A DNA stretch of 64,000 bases from an uncultured Prevotellaceae bacterium (GCA_902778535.1 CACYYG010000022.1:1-64000), one strand, 5' to 3'; positions 50,844-61,951 are shown, numbered from the stretch's first letter. Program-made: numbers and translations. Notes: generated by a model from the letters alone, not told the origin.

Positions 50844-51785
50844 TTTTATGCTCTTCAAATTCTTTTCCAGTTGTTGTGTAGAGCTGGCACCGACGAGGAC
50901 GCTAGTGACGCCGCGCTGTTGGAGAATCCAGCGCAAGGCGTGCTCAGCCAGGGTCTGCCCCTGGGCTGCGGCTTTGTCGTTCCACTGGCGCAGCTGTGCG
51001 AGCAGCTCGGGCGTGAGCATACTCTCCTTGAGGAACTTACCCTTCGACATACGGCTGTCGGCAGGGATGCCGTTGAGATAGCGGTCGGTGAGTAGGCCCT
51101 GTGCCAAGGGAGAGAACGAGATGAAACCCACACCCTGTTCGGCACAGAAGTCGAGGATGCCCTCGTTCTGCGGCTCGCGGTCGAGCATGTTCAGCTTGCC
51201 CTGATAGATGAGCAGAGGCACGTCGCGCTGCTTCAGATAGTCGTAGGCAAAGCGCGTCGCTTCCAACGGCCAGCGGCTGATGCCCACGTAGAGCGCCTTG
51301 CCTGCCCGCACGATGTCAACCAGCGCCTGCAGTGTTTCCTCAAGCGGCGTCTCGGGGTCGTAGCGGTGGCTGTAGAAGAGGTCTACGTAGTCTAAGTGCA
51401 TCCGCCTGAGCGACTGGTCGAGCGAGCTGATGAGATACTTGCGCGAGCCCCAGTTGCCGTAGGGACCGGGCCACATGTCATAGCCCGCCTTTGTGGCGAT
51501 GAACAGCTCGTCGCGATAAGGGCGGAAGTCGCTGTCCATCAGGCGGCCCAGCGTCTCCTCGGCCGATCCGTAGACAGGGCCGTAGTTATTCGCCAGGTCC
51601 CAGTGCACCACACCGTGGTCAAGGGCGTAGCGGGTTATCTCACGCGAGCGTTCGTAGGGGTCGACGCTGCCGAAGTTATGCCAGAAACCCAGCGATACCT
51701 TGGGCAGCAGCACTCCGCTATTGCCACATCTCTCATATTGCATGCCACTGTCGTAGCGCGCAGCATTAGCTGTATATGTCTCCAT
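50835..51785 (-). CDS. Aldo/keto reductase (YghZ-like)
   Basis: 316 residues. NADPH-dependent aldo/keto reductase barrel with the catalytic tetrad in HWDLANNYGP (Asp, Tyr), FIATKAG (Lys) and LFYSHRYD (His). The string GPYGNWGSRKYLISSLDQSLRRM and the end GVTSVLVGASS place it near the YghZ / L-glyceraldehyde-3-phosphate reductase group, which detoxifies small aldehydes such as methylglyoxal; substrate here is not certain. It has its own promoter at 51808-51842 and runs toward pdxK. Confidence 0.92.
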   Translation of the reverse strand: METYTANAARYDSGMQYERCGNSGVLLPKVSLGFWHNFGSVDPYERSREITRYALDHGVVHWDLANNYGPVYGSAEETLGRLMDSDFRPYRDELFIATKAGYDMWPGPYGNWGSRKYLISSLDQSLRRMHLDYVDLFYSHRYDPETPLEETLQALVDIVRAGKALYVGISRWPLEATRFAYDYLKQRDVPLLIYQGKLNMLDREPQNEGILDFCAEQGVGFISFSPLAQGLLTDRYLNGIPADSRMSKGKFLKESMLTPELLAQLRQWNDKAAAQGQTLAEHALRWILQQRGVTSVLVGASSTQQLEKNLKSIKDN

Positions 51786-51807
51786 GTTGTTTTGTGTTAT
51801 GTGTTGG

Positions 51808-51842
51808 CAAAGGTACGAAAATTTCGATTAAGCGAGAACAAA
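51808..51842 (-). promoter_or_regulatory. Promoter of the aldo/keto reductase gene
   Basis: On the minus strand TTTG (51839-51842), 23 bp, TACCTTTG (51808-51815), 23 bp before the start codon. Confidence 0.65.
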
Positions 51843-51945
51843 AAGAATGTATTATTTTTGTAGAGCGTGAGAAATTTATTAAATAAGCGAGAAAAAAGCA
51901 AAAAGAAAAGCAGGTTTTTCTTTTTCGAGCCTATGGCGTCATACA

Positions 51946-52019
51946 AATGTACAAAAAACAAAAATCTCCAAAAATCAGACTCGAAGCAACGTCACTTGTT
52001 GTCTGATTATTGGAGATTT
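51946..52019 (-). terminator. Terminator of the giant secreted protein gene
   Basis: AAATCTCCAAAAATCAGAC (51962-51980) pairs with 52001-52019 with one mismatch across a 20-nt loop. On the minus strand the stem is followed by a T-rich stretch (51946-51961). It is 20 bp after the stop codon. Confidence 0.85.
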
Positions 52020-52039
52020 CTGTTGTGTTGACTGAAAGT

Positions 52040-55000
52040 CTATTTCACCGCCACCTTCTTGGTCTTACGGTCTTTCTCCGTCTTTGCCTCTATGATATAG
52101 ATGCCGTCGTCAGGCAGGGTGAAGCTGTATTCCATCGTCTGCGGGCTAGCCTGATGCACCAGTCGTCCGGCGGTGTCGAAGCAGCGCACGTCGGTCACCG
52201 GCTCAGCTGTAGAGGCAATCACCTTAGCCGTGCGGCCCTCGGTGAATATCTGCAGGTGCGTCTCTTCTGCGGCCTCCTCTTGAATCAGCGTTTTCACCAG
52301 ATAGTAGCGGTTCTGCGTCTGTCCGCTGACAGTAAACTTCATGCCCGACTCTAATGGCGTCAGCTTCCGCTCCATAGCGTCATAGAAAGCTACCGAGTCG
52401 CCCAGCAGCTCTACGCCGTTGAAGGTCAGCGTGCAAGGTGCGTCGCTGTTTGACTCCACGCCAAGCGGCAGGCAAGTGAAGTCATGGATGCTGTTGATGG
52501 TCGTTGCCAAGCGGCCGCAGAGAGTGTAGACCATCGGCACCTGCTTCAGGTCGTCGATGCTGATGAAGGTCTCGGTGTCCTCAGACGGCAGGAAGTCGTT
52601 GCTGGCGCTCTCGCGCTTCATCACCAGGGCACTGCTCTTGTCGCTGCCACGCTGGGCGGTGATGACCAGGCCGGGAATCATCGAGCCTTCTGAGCCACGG
52701 GTGCGGCGCGACTGCAGCGGGAACTCATAGCCGGCGCCCGTCTTCTGCTTGTACTTGTAGATGGTCACCGTCTCTGTGATGTCCTTCAGCACATAGTTGC
52801 CCTGATCGTCCACCTTAGGCACATCTACCATGACGGGTTGATGATTCTCATCGACGAGGCCATTGCCCTCTTCATCTACGGCCTGCACAGACTCCATGAC
52901 CTGTTCCGTGCCAACGTTAATCTCGAATTCCTCACCGGCATCCGGCTCACCATAGCGGGTCTGAGCCTGCATGTCGGCGGTGAAGGTGATGACAGTAGAC
53001 TCACCCGCAGTCTTAGCTTGCACGAAGAATCCTTGGCCGGGAGCCACCTTGGTGTTGGCAGCTGTGAAATGAAAGGTCGTTACCGTATTGGGTTCTTCAC
53101 CTGTAACAACTTCTTCAGTGGGACTGATCCATTCATTCGCGTCTGCTGCTTTCTGCACTAGGTGCTGGCCACTGGCCGTGAGAAGCCAATATTTCTTCTC
53201 CAAACCTGTGTTCGCTGCAAAAAACTTTTCCATATCGAGACCACATGGGAACGGGTTCTCCACCAAGTAGTAACCCATGTTGGAGATGCCTGCCGATACA
53301 GTCTCGGTGAATGACTGTAGCGTCATGGGCAGTGCGTTTGTTCCCACCCTTGTCGGTACACGGGTATAGGTACGCATGTCGCCATAACGGCTGGCAGTCG
53401 TTTCTGTGCGCTGTATCTTTTGATACGTTTGCAGGCCATCGCCAATTATAGGCAGCAACTGGTCAGTCTTCAGACGGCCACGATTCAAGGCTCGATGCAG
53501 ATTTGTCTGGACATCATCATAATTGTTCTCCTGAGTGTCACTAAGATAAGTGTCAGTACCACCATCAGCAGCACCAGTCTGTTCAAACTTGTAGTAGTCG
53601 TACATAGTGTCTTCCTTCGGCAGACGAATAATAGATGTACCGTCACTACCATCTGATCCCTTCAGGTGGTTCATCACCATCACAGAGAAGCCTCCCTTGG
53701 TATAGTCGACCGTGGCATCGTTGTAAGTGTTACTCCAAATACCCTTCATAGCCACATTGACCTTCTTGTCGCCAAGCGGCTTATAGCCAAGGCGGTCAAG
53801 GTAGGTGTCAGAACCAGTGGCATTCCAATTCCAATTGTTGCTATCCCATTCCCATGCACCCTGCTGAGCTGATCCGGGCAGTTGACCATCTACAAGTGCC
53901 AAATCATCGGGATTGTCGTCTGTACTATAGGTAGAGCCCACTTCGTAGAGCACTGCCTTAGCCTTGTCCCAACTGCGCTGGTAGATGGCAGGGCTGTAGC
54001 GGTCGTAGCCCTCGCCAAAGGTGACGTTCTCATAATAGGTGGTCTTCTGCTGAGCGGTGCCAGTAGGCGCATACCACTCTCCGGAGATGGTACCCTGCAG
54101 GGGTGATCCGAGCAGATACCAACGCCTGTTGTTGAGCTGATACTCCACCCATGCATTGTTATAGTTCAGCAGGTGGGCGTTCAACATCTCTGCCCCTGGC
54201 TGGAAGGCTATCTCGTCGCAGCTGTTCACCTGATACATCTCAGCAATGAGGTCGCCCTCACGACCCTTGTTAGATGATATTCCATAGGTCTCTTCCCACA
54301 ACTCATAATGGCGGGCCTGCATGTCGTAGCGCAGGATGGGTGTCGACGTAGCCTTGGTAGGCTCCGCAGCTTCGGAAGTACCGTCCCAGCCGTCCTTGTC
54401 GCGCAAGTTGGGGAAGGGCGATGCTTCGAGCATTTCTTTACCAGCGAGGGCATCGTATAGCTGCGGGGCATCTCCCCACTCGTTGTTCTTAATCAGCACA
54501 TGGGTGCAGTAGAGCGGTGCAAATCCCTTGCGGAGCAGACGGTCTTTAGCCGTACGATAGTTGGAGTAGTTTGTGACGTATTCCTTCAGCGGCGAGTTGT
54601 CTGGCAGATTGTTTGTGCGATACAACTCATTATTGTTCTTGCCAGCTCCGTTTATCGATTCCTCGGTCGATGTACCGAGGTTGCCGTCGGCACGTCGCCA
54701 GTTCTCATCATTATTCCAGTCGGTATTGCCGGCAGCTCCCGTCCACACCTCATAGTCGGGCACAATCTTAAGGTTGATGAGGATGGTGCCGTCGCACGTG
54801 TTCTCACCAGGGCTCTCCTGGAAAGGCAGACTCAGGGTATAGCTGTAGCCTTCGCGCACATCGAAGTTGTTCGTAAAGTAGACGCACAGACGGTTTAGAT
54901 TATTTTCTGAATCGTTCTCGCCTGCTTTGCTCATATCGATGGCGTTCAATTGAACTATCTTTCCGACTATAGGCAACGAGCCTTTCTTCATGCTCTGATA

Positions 55001-58000
55001 GATAGTCTTATCCCAAGTCGGGTCGTTGGTAGAGGCTAAGTAGATATTCTCGTCTTCCGACTTCTGGATGACCTTGCTCGATTCGCTAGACTGCACCAAA
55101 GCGTCGCGAATAGGTAGCCAGAGGAAGTGGGTAGTCTCTGCGCTCGTCGTTTCAGGCGTGTCAATAGTAGAAGCATTCGGCTCACCGTGTTTCACCGTCT
55201 CAAACTGCTCGCGCTTAGCCAAGCGGATACTCAGTATGGCATCGCCCGCACCAGCATAGTTATAGCTGTCGAAGCCATTCTCACCCGGCACGAAGCCGGT
55301 CTTCAGAGTTGGTGCTTTATTACCCACCTTTACGCGCAACCCCTGTGGCTCGTCGCAGAAGAAGGCAACATATTGGTTTTTGGGAACTGTCAGTTCGACA
55401 TTGTCAAAATAATAGTCAATAAGGGTACCCTTCCATAGGTCGAAGGCGATGCTCTGGAAATTGTTATTCGGAGCCATGGCCGAAGTTATTTCAATGTCTC
55501 TACTAAAGTGTTGCCATTCTGTTTTGAAACTCAAGTTGCCGGCACCATTATAATAAATGCAGTTACTTGGTTCAGCATGATACTGAGTATGGATGCTGGC
55601 TTCGCTGCTAGCTTTATAATCAAACTCCAAATGGAATGTAGTTCCAACAGGAATCACCTCATTGGCCTGAATGAAGAACTGCGTATTCCAATCTCGACCA
55701 ATATCATTACCAATCGTATTTACCTGACTGGTAATTCTTATACCTCGGCTAGCGTTCTTACCGACTCCATTAGTGATAGTGGCAACCGAATTAATATTAT
55801 TGTGACGTGTGAAGAAACTGCTTGCGTCAGAGCCCTCCATGGAGCCATTGTTGACGATATTGATAGATTTCGGATTGAGTGCCTGGTCGTACTGCTCATC
55901 ATGAATGGGGCAAGCCACCATATAGAAGTATGGGTCATCCTTCGATGCCGGTTTTGCCGGCACGCTGATGGACTTTTGATGCAACACTAACTCTCCGGCA
56001 TCCACCAATTCTTTCAGATAGTCAATCATGCTCTGAGTGAATTCAGGCTTATTAGTTTCTGTATTTGCGGCTTGAGGAATGATACCGTCGAGCGAAGTGA
56101 CATCTGGATAGTAGATACGCAGGGTTGACAGTGCCACGTCAAGCTTAACACCGTTTTTTACCTGTGCGTGATAGTTCTCCAGTGTAGGCAACTTTGGCCG
56201 AATTGTAGTTATATTATTATCATCATCCGTTACCCTTTCAGTATAAGTGGGATCACCCAGCCACCAGTCGTAGTTGATGTCGTTCATCGGCACCTCAACG
56301 CCATTGAAGTCGTAACCCTTCAGGTCGGTGAGCAGTGTGGGAATCTGACCCTCACATACCATATAGTCGTTAGAATCTTCCGAATACTCCAGTCCAATCA
56401 ATTCGTATGGCGGATCCAGGCGGAAATCGTCGGCTTTACTACAAGGCGAACAGATGTTGAACGCCCCATAAACGTGACTAAAGTCAGTTATAAATTCATT
56501 TGAAGGAATAATATAGTAGTCGACATTTGCCTCCCATGGCAGTTCTGGATAGTTGCCGTTCATCACAATCCACTTTTCTCCCTCCTCATCAGTATATCTG
56601 TAAGCAGAGTTTGTCTTGTTAACGGCCTTGGCAAAGGAATACTCCTCCATCGAATTGAAATCGCTGTTCCATTGGAAGTACATCACGCCACCACCCATGT
56701 TAGTTGTAGGCGAATTGGCTTTCCAAATCTTTTGGTCGCCTAAAAAGGCTGCATTAAAGGCATCTATATAGGACTGATGGGGTTGATCGCCAATAATTTT
56801 TTCAAATAATCCTTCCTCAATAGCGTATGCCAAATCATCCAAAGAAATGGCATCCCAACTAAACTCCTCTAAACCAAACAGTGTAGCCAAAGCTTGCACA
56901 TCCACGATTGGACGTAATTGCGCCTCAGATAACGCACTTAAATTCTCCTTAAACGTATTGAGGAATATGTCCTTTTTCAGGAAGACAAATCCAATGTAAT
57001 GATTTGTAGGATTCTCATCATTCACAGCCATGGAAGACTTCTCCTTATTGTAGTCGACCATGATTTTCAGGAGGCTCATATCCACTGTTCCATCCTTCTC
57101 TACGCAGTAAGTAGAATTCATCTCCACCTTCACTTCAGGCACAATGGCATAGACTTCAATATTGTCGAGCATGAAGTCACCACCCTTCGAGCTGACGCAG
57201 TTGTTGTTCACCTCAATCCAGTGGCGGTCGTACTTGTCAGTGACAACGAACTCGAAGTAGAACTGCTGCCATACCACATAATATTTATTATTATCGTAGT
57301 TAGGATTAGGAACGCGGTGTTCTTCGTCTACCACATTGCCATTATTATCTATATATTGTCCTTGTGCATTTTTAAGCCATTGTTCTCCGTCAACTCCAGA
57401 GCCGTCAGGAGTTCCAGTATTGTTGTCTAACTCATAAATCTGCCCCGGGCAGAAGCGGTAGAGGGTCTCTGTCTGCATCTTGCCGTTTACCTTATGCTCT
57501 CCCTTCACGGTCAGTGTGATGCCACCGGGACAGCGATTGTCGCCGCCACCGGCCTTGTTGGAACCTGAAATCCAACCTGAGAACATCAGCTTGTCACCCG
57601 CGCAGAAGTCGCCTACGAAAGGTGCTGAACAGATGTCACCAGGCTGCTCGGAGGCATCAATGTAAAGGAAGCCATTCTGCAAGTAAGGATCCGCCTGCAA
57701 GGCAGGATAGTCAGCATGGCCGTAACCATAGGTGTTGTCATTAGCAGGCATGGCGTTCTGGTGGTTACCATAGTTTGTGGTCATCTGCGTTACGATGGAG
57801 TAGGAACCCCAGTTACACTCAAAGCCCATGAAGGCATAGTTGGTCTTGTCGAAGATCAATGGTATGGGGCTGCTATTATCTATGGTAGCATTAGCAGGTG
57901 CTTCCCACCAACCTTGTTTTGTCGTGCCTTTGGCTGGGAAGTGATACTTATCGCCCGTAGGATAGTCGAAAGTGACTTTAGCAATGGGGGCACCTGCCTT

Positions 58001-61000
58001 GTCAACCAGCGCTTTGGGGTCACGGTCCTTAAAATCGTCGTTCAGAACGTATGGGGACGTACCGTTAATCTGCTTGTACGGAAGAGTCACGGTACCTGGG
58101 TCGAAAATGATGGTGAACTGGGCCAGCTGGTACTTGGTGCCATTATAATTAAGGTAGACATTGATTTTGGCTTCTTGCTTGATGCTGGGGTCAGCAGGTA
58201 CGTTGACCATGCCACTTGCAGGATAACGGAACACGATGAAACGGCTGTCGCCGTAAGATGCCTTTGCATCGGTCACGTTGTTGAAATCCATCATGTCGTA
58301 GAAATAGAAACCCTCGTAGTCCGCATCATTACCATCTGTAAACCCGTAGCGGTCGATGTTGGGATTCCACCCTCCCTTGCGGATGCCCGTGGGGTGTGTG
58401 GCATCGTCTACAATCTCAACTTCTATCCTTCCGCTTGATTTGCCTGTGACGGCAGAACGCAGATATTCATCAAGATAGGTTAGGTCTCTTTGATCTTCGG
58501 GGTGCTCTAAATTGTAGGCAATGCCCTCATTATAAGCATCAGCATAACTGCTATTTTCGAACACCCAGTAGTCGGAGAACAAATGGCGCAAGCCGATGAA
58601 CTCGCCTCGGTAGCCAGCCTTCTTCTGGCTTTCGTAGAAAATCTGGCGGGCAGGGAAATGGAAGGTTTTGGTTTCCAGCCACTTGTCAGTACCGGGAGCA
58701 CATGCAGTCAACTGAGCGGCCATGGTCTTCGCATCGCGCATATAATAGATGTAGCGCATGGTGAGCGACGGCTCCTCCAAGTCACCTTGTAAGTGATTGC
58801 TTTCGTTCTCATACGTGAAGTCACTGTAACGCGACACGTCGGCAGCCACCGTAAATGCTTTTCCGTCGGAATTGGTGAAATAGAAATTACGCTGCACGTT
58901 ACGCTTATAAGAACTCTGTTCGATGCCTGTCCAGTCGAGCTTCTGACCAGTGACCATGCCATTCTTGTAGAGAAAATACTGCACGTCGCCATCATCGCGG
59001 GAGTCAACGCTGACGTGGCTCTTCAGTCCTTCAAGGTCTGTACCGTCGGGATACGTCTCGTTATCACACGTCTCATCGTTATAGTGATACCACCGCTGAT
59101 AATAGACGTGGTCGTTGCTGGCGTTCAGGATGGTGGGCAGCGGCACGGTGATGGTCTGTCCTTGCTTTACGTAGTGAGTAATCTCAAAATGGTTCACCTT
59201 CTGAGTCTTCGAGTCGTTGTTCCACCAGTAGGAATCGGCAACAGTGGTCAGACCCTGCCTGTCAAGTTCCAATCCTTGATATTGGGTTGTATAGTCCTTC
59301 AGGTAAGACATCCTGTGGGTAATCATGTAGTCAACAGGTATCTCCTTGGGAACAGGGTTGATGTAATACCACGTCAAGGCGAAGTCCGTCCAGAATTTCT
59401 CATTAGTGTTAGTCTCAGCACCTTCCGGGTTATTGGGTTCAGTCACTCCCGTTCCGCCGGGTTTGAGGTATCTTCCGTTAGGATCTTTGAGGCGGAAATG
59501 CTTGTAGTCATCCACCATCTCTAACTGCCACAGATCGTAATCCGACACATCTGCTGGTAAAGCACTGGATCCACCATTGTGATCGATCATATTGGTTCCC
59601 CATTTTACCAAAACCTGGTAGAAACCATCCTTGTTGGGCACAGGCACTTCCACGGGGTAGAATGCGGCATACCAATGGTTATCTGCATCGTCGTTCCTCT
59701 CCATGACCGGATAGCCATCACCATTTGAATGGTTCAGGTAAAGGGGAGAGGAGGTGTTGACCTGATTCTTGTTGACCAATTCTACGTCTGTAATCGCACC
59801 GCTTTGCCCCCAACCTATCTTGATGGCATTGAGATGAACATAGCCAGCATCATTTTTAATATCAGTCAAATCGAGTTCCACTTTACCATCATTACCAATG
59901 GTAAGTTCACGCAAAGTATAAGGACCGCTATTGCTCTCCTGACGGTTCATCAGCACACGTACAACCATACCTGGCGTGCCCTTGACAATCATCGTGGTAT
60001 AACCGGTCAAATTGGCGTATCTTACGTAATCCACGCCACCCGTTCCTGCCACAACATCACCACTATTGAGCTGCTGGCCGAGTTGGAAAAAGAAATCGAC
60101 ATTACCGTGTTGATTGTCAATGCTTGCATCAGCTCCATAGCCATTCCAATGATAGAACATGTCTGGAGATAATGCCGCAGTCTGATACTGCACATTCTGC
60201 ACGAGGGTGTAGCGGCTGGCAACGGGGTTGACCAGGGAATACTGGCCATGCGTTTCATCCTTCGGTCCCAATACCGCAAAAGCCGCAGCATAGGGGTCGG
60301 CGAGATCGCAGTTCAAGTATTCATTACTGTCGTACTTCTTGATATAGAATTTCCCGTCGGCCGAAGCCTCCTCCAGTTGCCAAAGGCCATCCTGATGGTA
60401 TGCGGCAATGGTAGGTAGCGTAGACAGAGGTTTGTCTGGCGGAATAATGGAGCGCCGAGATGACACAGCTGAACCGGAAGTGGGAACAGTCAGCTTGATA
60501 TTGTCGAAATAATAGATTGTATTCGGATCGGTGCTTCTCTCTTTCCAAAGATTGAAGGCGATGGTCTGGAAGCTGTTGCCCTTGTCATTATCTCTTCCAT
60601 ATCCCATATTATGGGTGACCGTAATGTCTGCTGAGTAGGTCTGCCAAGTAGTGGTGAAATTTAAGTCACCAAGCATTGCCCAATCAATATAATTACCTGG
60701 TTCAGCATGAGCCTGGGTAGGAACAGTGGCATTTCTACTGGCCCTATAGTCAAATTCCAAATGGAACGTCGTGCCTTCAGGAATCACCTCGTCTGCGCTG
60801 ATAAAGAACTGGGTGTCCCAATCCTGAGCATCTGCTTTGCCCCGAGCTGTAATCTGAATGCCCCGACTGCTATTATTACCTGCACCATCGGTGATGGAGG
60901 CGACAAACGGATCATCATGATCTGGGTCACCGAAAAAGAAGCTACTCGCGTCGGCACCTTCCAAAGAACCGTTCGTGACGGCACTTGCCATGACTGTGGA

Positions 61001-61717
61001 CGCAGCATCGACATCGGAATAAGTAAGATAATGGCGAATGGTAGAGGCGCTGGGGTCACTGTTATCGGCTCCGTCTTGTCTATAATAAATAATGTATGCC
61101 GCGTTGCTCTTCAACTTGGCAAAGCGCATACGAGAAATATTTTTACCAGTGCCATTATTTCTTATAGGCGAAAGACCTGTTAACCACTCTAGATTATCAT
61201 ACCGCCCCAACAAACTAGGAGGATCACCACCATTATAACCATGGTCCTGATCCACTATGTTATAACCGTCATTATCTCCTGTTTGCTGAAATGTAAATGT
61301 TGTTGCGGCATTAGAATTTGTAATACTTACATATCTGTTTCCAGTAGCATCTTCTAATCTGTCAAACCCAATATAGTATCCTGCCTTACTTTTCAACTTA
61401 AAATTATTACCATCAACACGCTCAAGCGTCCACAAGCGGTTATTCGCATAAGGCAGAAAATCCATTACCGCTGCTAACTTGTTCTCACCACGATCAGTCA
61501 AATAGCTACATTTATCATGCGTGGGCGTATAGAACTGAATGTAGTAATAGTTGCCATCACCGATAATTGAGGCAGGATCCATCGTCTCGAAAGCGTCGGG
61601 CATGGCTGCCCACTGCTCTGCTGTCTGCGCCTGCGTCAGTGTGTTCACAAAAGACAACACTCCGAGCAGCAGAGCTGTGCGGAGTAGGGTAGTAGTACGA
61701 CTGAAAAGCTGTTCCAT
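52040..61717 (-). CDS. Giant (3225-residue) secreted surface protein of unknown function
   Basis: Start at the ATG at 61717, which opens a Sec signal peptide (ending LTQAQ); a 19-residue upstream extension is unlikely. No catalytic domain recognised. Visible parts: three lectin-like stretches with a shared pattern (LWTLERVDGNNFKLKSKAGYYIG, LWQLEEASADGKFYIKKYDS, LWQLEMVDDYKHFRLKDPNG); a CBM-like module present twice (about residues 244-409 and 1952-2112) with SLEGADASSFF/SMEGSDASSFF, IPxGTTFHLEFDY and FDN(I/V)(K/E)LTVP; long beta-rich linkers; and a C-terminal sorting-like domain ending RKTKKVAVK. Probably a cell-surface adhesin or glycan-binding protein, exported by type IX secretion. Single gene with its own promoter and terminator. 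Confidence 0.82.
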   Translation of the reverse strand: MEQLFSRTTTLLRTALLLGVLSFVNTLTQAQTAEQWAAMPDAFETMDPASIIGDGNYYYIQFYTPTHDKCSYLTDRGENKLAAVMDFLPYANNRLWTLERVDGNNFKLKSKAGYYIGFDRLEDATGNRYVSITNSNAATTFTFQQTGDNDGYNIVDQDHGYNGGDPPSLLGRYDNLEWLTGLSPIRNNGTGKNISRMRFAKLKSNAAYIIYYRQDGADNSDPSASTIRHYLTYSDVDAASTVMASAVTNGSLEGADASSFFFGDPDHDDPFVASITDGAGNNSSRGIQITARGKADAQDWDTQFFISADEVIPEGTTFHLEFDYRASRNATVPTQAHAEPGNYIDWAMLGDLNFTTTWQTYSADITVTHNMGYGRDNDKGNSFQTIAFNLWKERSTDPNTIYYFDNIKLTVPTSGSAVSSRRSIIPPDKPLSTLPTIAAYHQDGLWQLEEASADGKFYIKKYDSNEYLNCDLADPYAAAFAVLGPKDETHGQYSLVNPVASRYTLVQNVQYQTAALSPDMFYHWNGYGADASIDNQHGNVDFFFQLGQQLNSGDVVAGTGGVDYVRYANLTGYTTMIVKGTPGMVVRVLMNRQESNSGPYTLRELTIGNDGKVELDLTDIKNDAGYVHLNAIKIGWGQSGAITDVELVNKNQVNTSSPLYLNHSNGDGYPVMERNDDADNHWYAAFYPVEVPVPNKDGFYQVLVKWGTNMIDHNGGSSALPADVSDYDLWQLEMVDDYKHFRLKDPNGRYLKPGGTGVTEPNNPEGAETNTNEKFWTDFALTWYYINPVPKEIPVDYMITHRMSYLKDYTTQYQGLELDRQGLTTVADSYWWNNDSKTQKVNHFEITHYVKQGQTITVPLPTILNASNDHVYYQRWYHYNDETCDNETYPDGTDLEGLKSHVSVDSRDDGDVQYFLYKNGMVTGQKLDWTGIEQSSYKRNVQRNFYFTNSDGKAFTVAADVSRYSDFTYENESNHLQGDLEEPSLTMRYIYYMRDAKTMAAQLTACAPGTDKWLETKTFHFPARQIFYESQKKAGYRGEFIGLRHLFSDYWVFENSSYADAYNEGIAYNLEHPEDQRDLTYLDEYLRSAVTGKSSGRIEVEIVDDATHPTGIRKGGWNPNIDRYGFTDGNDADYEGFYFYDMMDFNNVTDAKASYGDSRFIVFRYPASGMVNVPADPSIKQEAKINVYLNYNGTKYQLAQFTIIFDPGTVTLPYKQINGTSPYVLNDDFKDRDPKALVDKAGAPIAKVTFDYPTGDKYHFPAKGTTKQGWWEAPANATIDNSSPIPLIFDKTNYAFMGFECNWGSYSIVTQMTTNYGNHQNAMPANDNTYGYGHADYPALQADPYLQNGFLYIDASEQPGDICSAPFVGDFCAGDKLMFSGWISGSNKAGGGDNRCPGGITLTVKGEHKVNGKMQTETLYRFCPGQIYELDNNTGTPDGSGVDGEQWLKNAQGQYIDNNGNVVDEEHRVPNPNYDNNKYYVVWQQFYFEFVVTDKYDRHWIEVNNNCVSSKGGDFMLDNIEVYAIVPEVKVEMNSTYCVEKDGTVDMSLLKIMVDYNKEKSSMAVNDENPTNHYIGFVFLKKDIFLNTFKENLSALSEAQLRPIVDVQALATLFGLEEFSWDAISLDDLAYAIEEGLFEKIIGDQPHQSYIDAFNAAFLGDQKIWKANSPTTNMGGGVMYFQWNSDFNSMEEYSFAKAVNKTNSAYRYTDEEGEKWIVMNGNYPELPWEANVDYYIIPSNEFITDFSHVYGAFNICSPCSKADDFRLDPPYELIGLEYSEDSNDYMVCEGQIPTLLTDLKGYDFNGVEVPMNDINYDWWLGDPTYTERVTDDDNNITTIRPKLPTLENYHAQVKNGVKLDVALSTLRIYYPDVTSLDGIIPQAANTETNKPEFTQSMIDYLKELVDAGELVLHQKSISVPAKPASKDDPYFYMVACPIHDEQYDQALNPKSINIVNNGSMEGSDASSFFTRHNNINSVATITNGVGKNASRGIRITSQVNTIGNDIGRDWNTQFFIQANEVIPVGTTFHLEFDYKASSEASIHTQYHAEPSNCIYYNGAGNLSFKTEWQHFSRDIEITSAMAPNNNFQSIAFDLWKGTLIDYYFDNVELTVPKNQYVAFFCDEPQGLRVKVGNKAPTLKTGFVPGENGFDSYNYAGAGDAILSIRLAKREQFETVKHGEPNASTIDTPETTSAETTHFLWLPIRDALVQSSESSKVIQKSEDENIYLASTNDPTWDKTIYQSMKKGSLPIVGKIVQLNAIDMSKAGENDSENNLNRLCVYFTNNFDVREGYSYTLSLPFQESPGENTCDGTILINLKIVPDYEVWTGAAGNTDWNNDENWRRADGNLGTSTEESINGAGKNNNELYRTNNLPDNSPLKEYVTNYSNYRTAKDRLLRKGFAPLYCTHVLIKNNEWGDAPQLYDALAGKEMLEASPFPNLRDKDGWDGTSEAAEPTKATSTPILRYDMQARHYELWEETYGISSNKGREGDLIAEMYQVNSCDEIAFQPGAEMLNAHLLNYNNAWVEYQLNNRRWYLLGSPLQGTISGEWYAPTGTAQQKTTYYENVTFGEGYDRYSPAIYQRSWDKAKAVLYEVGSTYSTDDNPDDLALVDGQLPGSAQQGAWEWDSNNWNWNATGSDTYLDRLGYKPLGDKKVNVAMKGIWSNTYNDATVDYTKGGFSVMVMNHLKGSDGSDGTSIIRLPKEDTMYDYYKFEQTGAADGGTDTYLSDTQENNYDDVQTNLHRALNRGRLKTDQLLPIIGDGLQTYQKIQRTETTASRYGDMRTYTRVPTRVGTNALPMTLQSFTETVSAGISNMGYYLVENPFPCGLDMEKFFAANTGLEKKYWLLTASGQHLVQKAADANEWISPTEEVVTGEEPNTVTTFHFTAANTKVAPGQGFFVQAKTAGESTVITFTADMQAQTRYGEPDAGEEFEINVGTEQVMESVQAVDEEGNGLVDENHQPVMVDVPKVDDQGNYVLKDITETVTIYKYKQKTGAGYEFPLQSRRTRGSEGSMIPGLVITAQRGSDKSSALVMKRESASNDFLPSEDTETFISIDDLKQVPMVYTLCGRLATTINSIHDFTCLPLGVESNSDAPCTLTFNGVELLGDSVAFYDAMERKLTPLESGMKFTVSGQTQNRYYLVKTLIQEEAAEETHLQIFTEGRTAKVIASTAEPVTDVRCFDTAGRLVHQASPQTMEYSFTLPDDGIYIIEAKTEKDRKTKKVAVK

Positions 61718-61801
61718 ATTATTGCTTTTTATCTCTTTTTGTGTAGTATCGTGTGGTCTATTTATAGTCGCCATCTGTCATCGACAGGCAGTATTGACCT
61801 G

Positions 61802-61830
61802 CAAAATTACATATTTTTATGTATAAGCAA
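61802..61830 (-). promoter_or_regulatory. Promoter of the giant protein gene
   Basis: On the minus strand TTG (61828-61830), 18 bp, TAATTTTG (61802-61809), about 85 bp before the ATG. Confidence 0.65.
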
Positions 61831-61951
61831 GAAAATTTACCATTAAATTATCAATTATTAAACAATCAGAAACAATAACGACACACTTCGTAAGGATTTC
61901 GACAGAATTAAGCGCGTACCAGCGCCGATGAAGAACGTAATCGTCGGTTTT

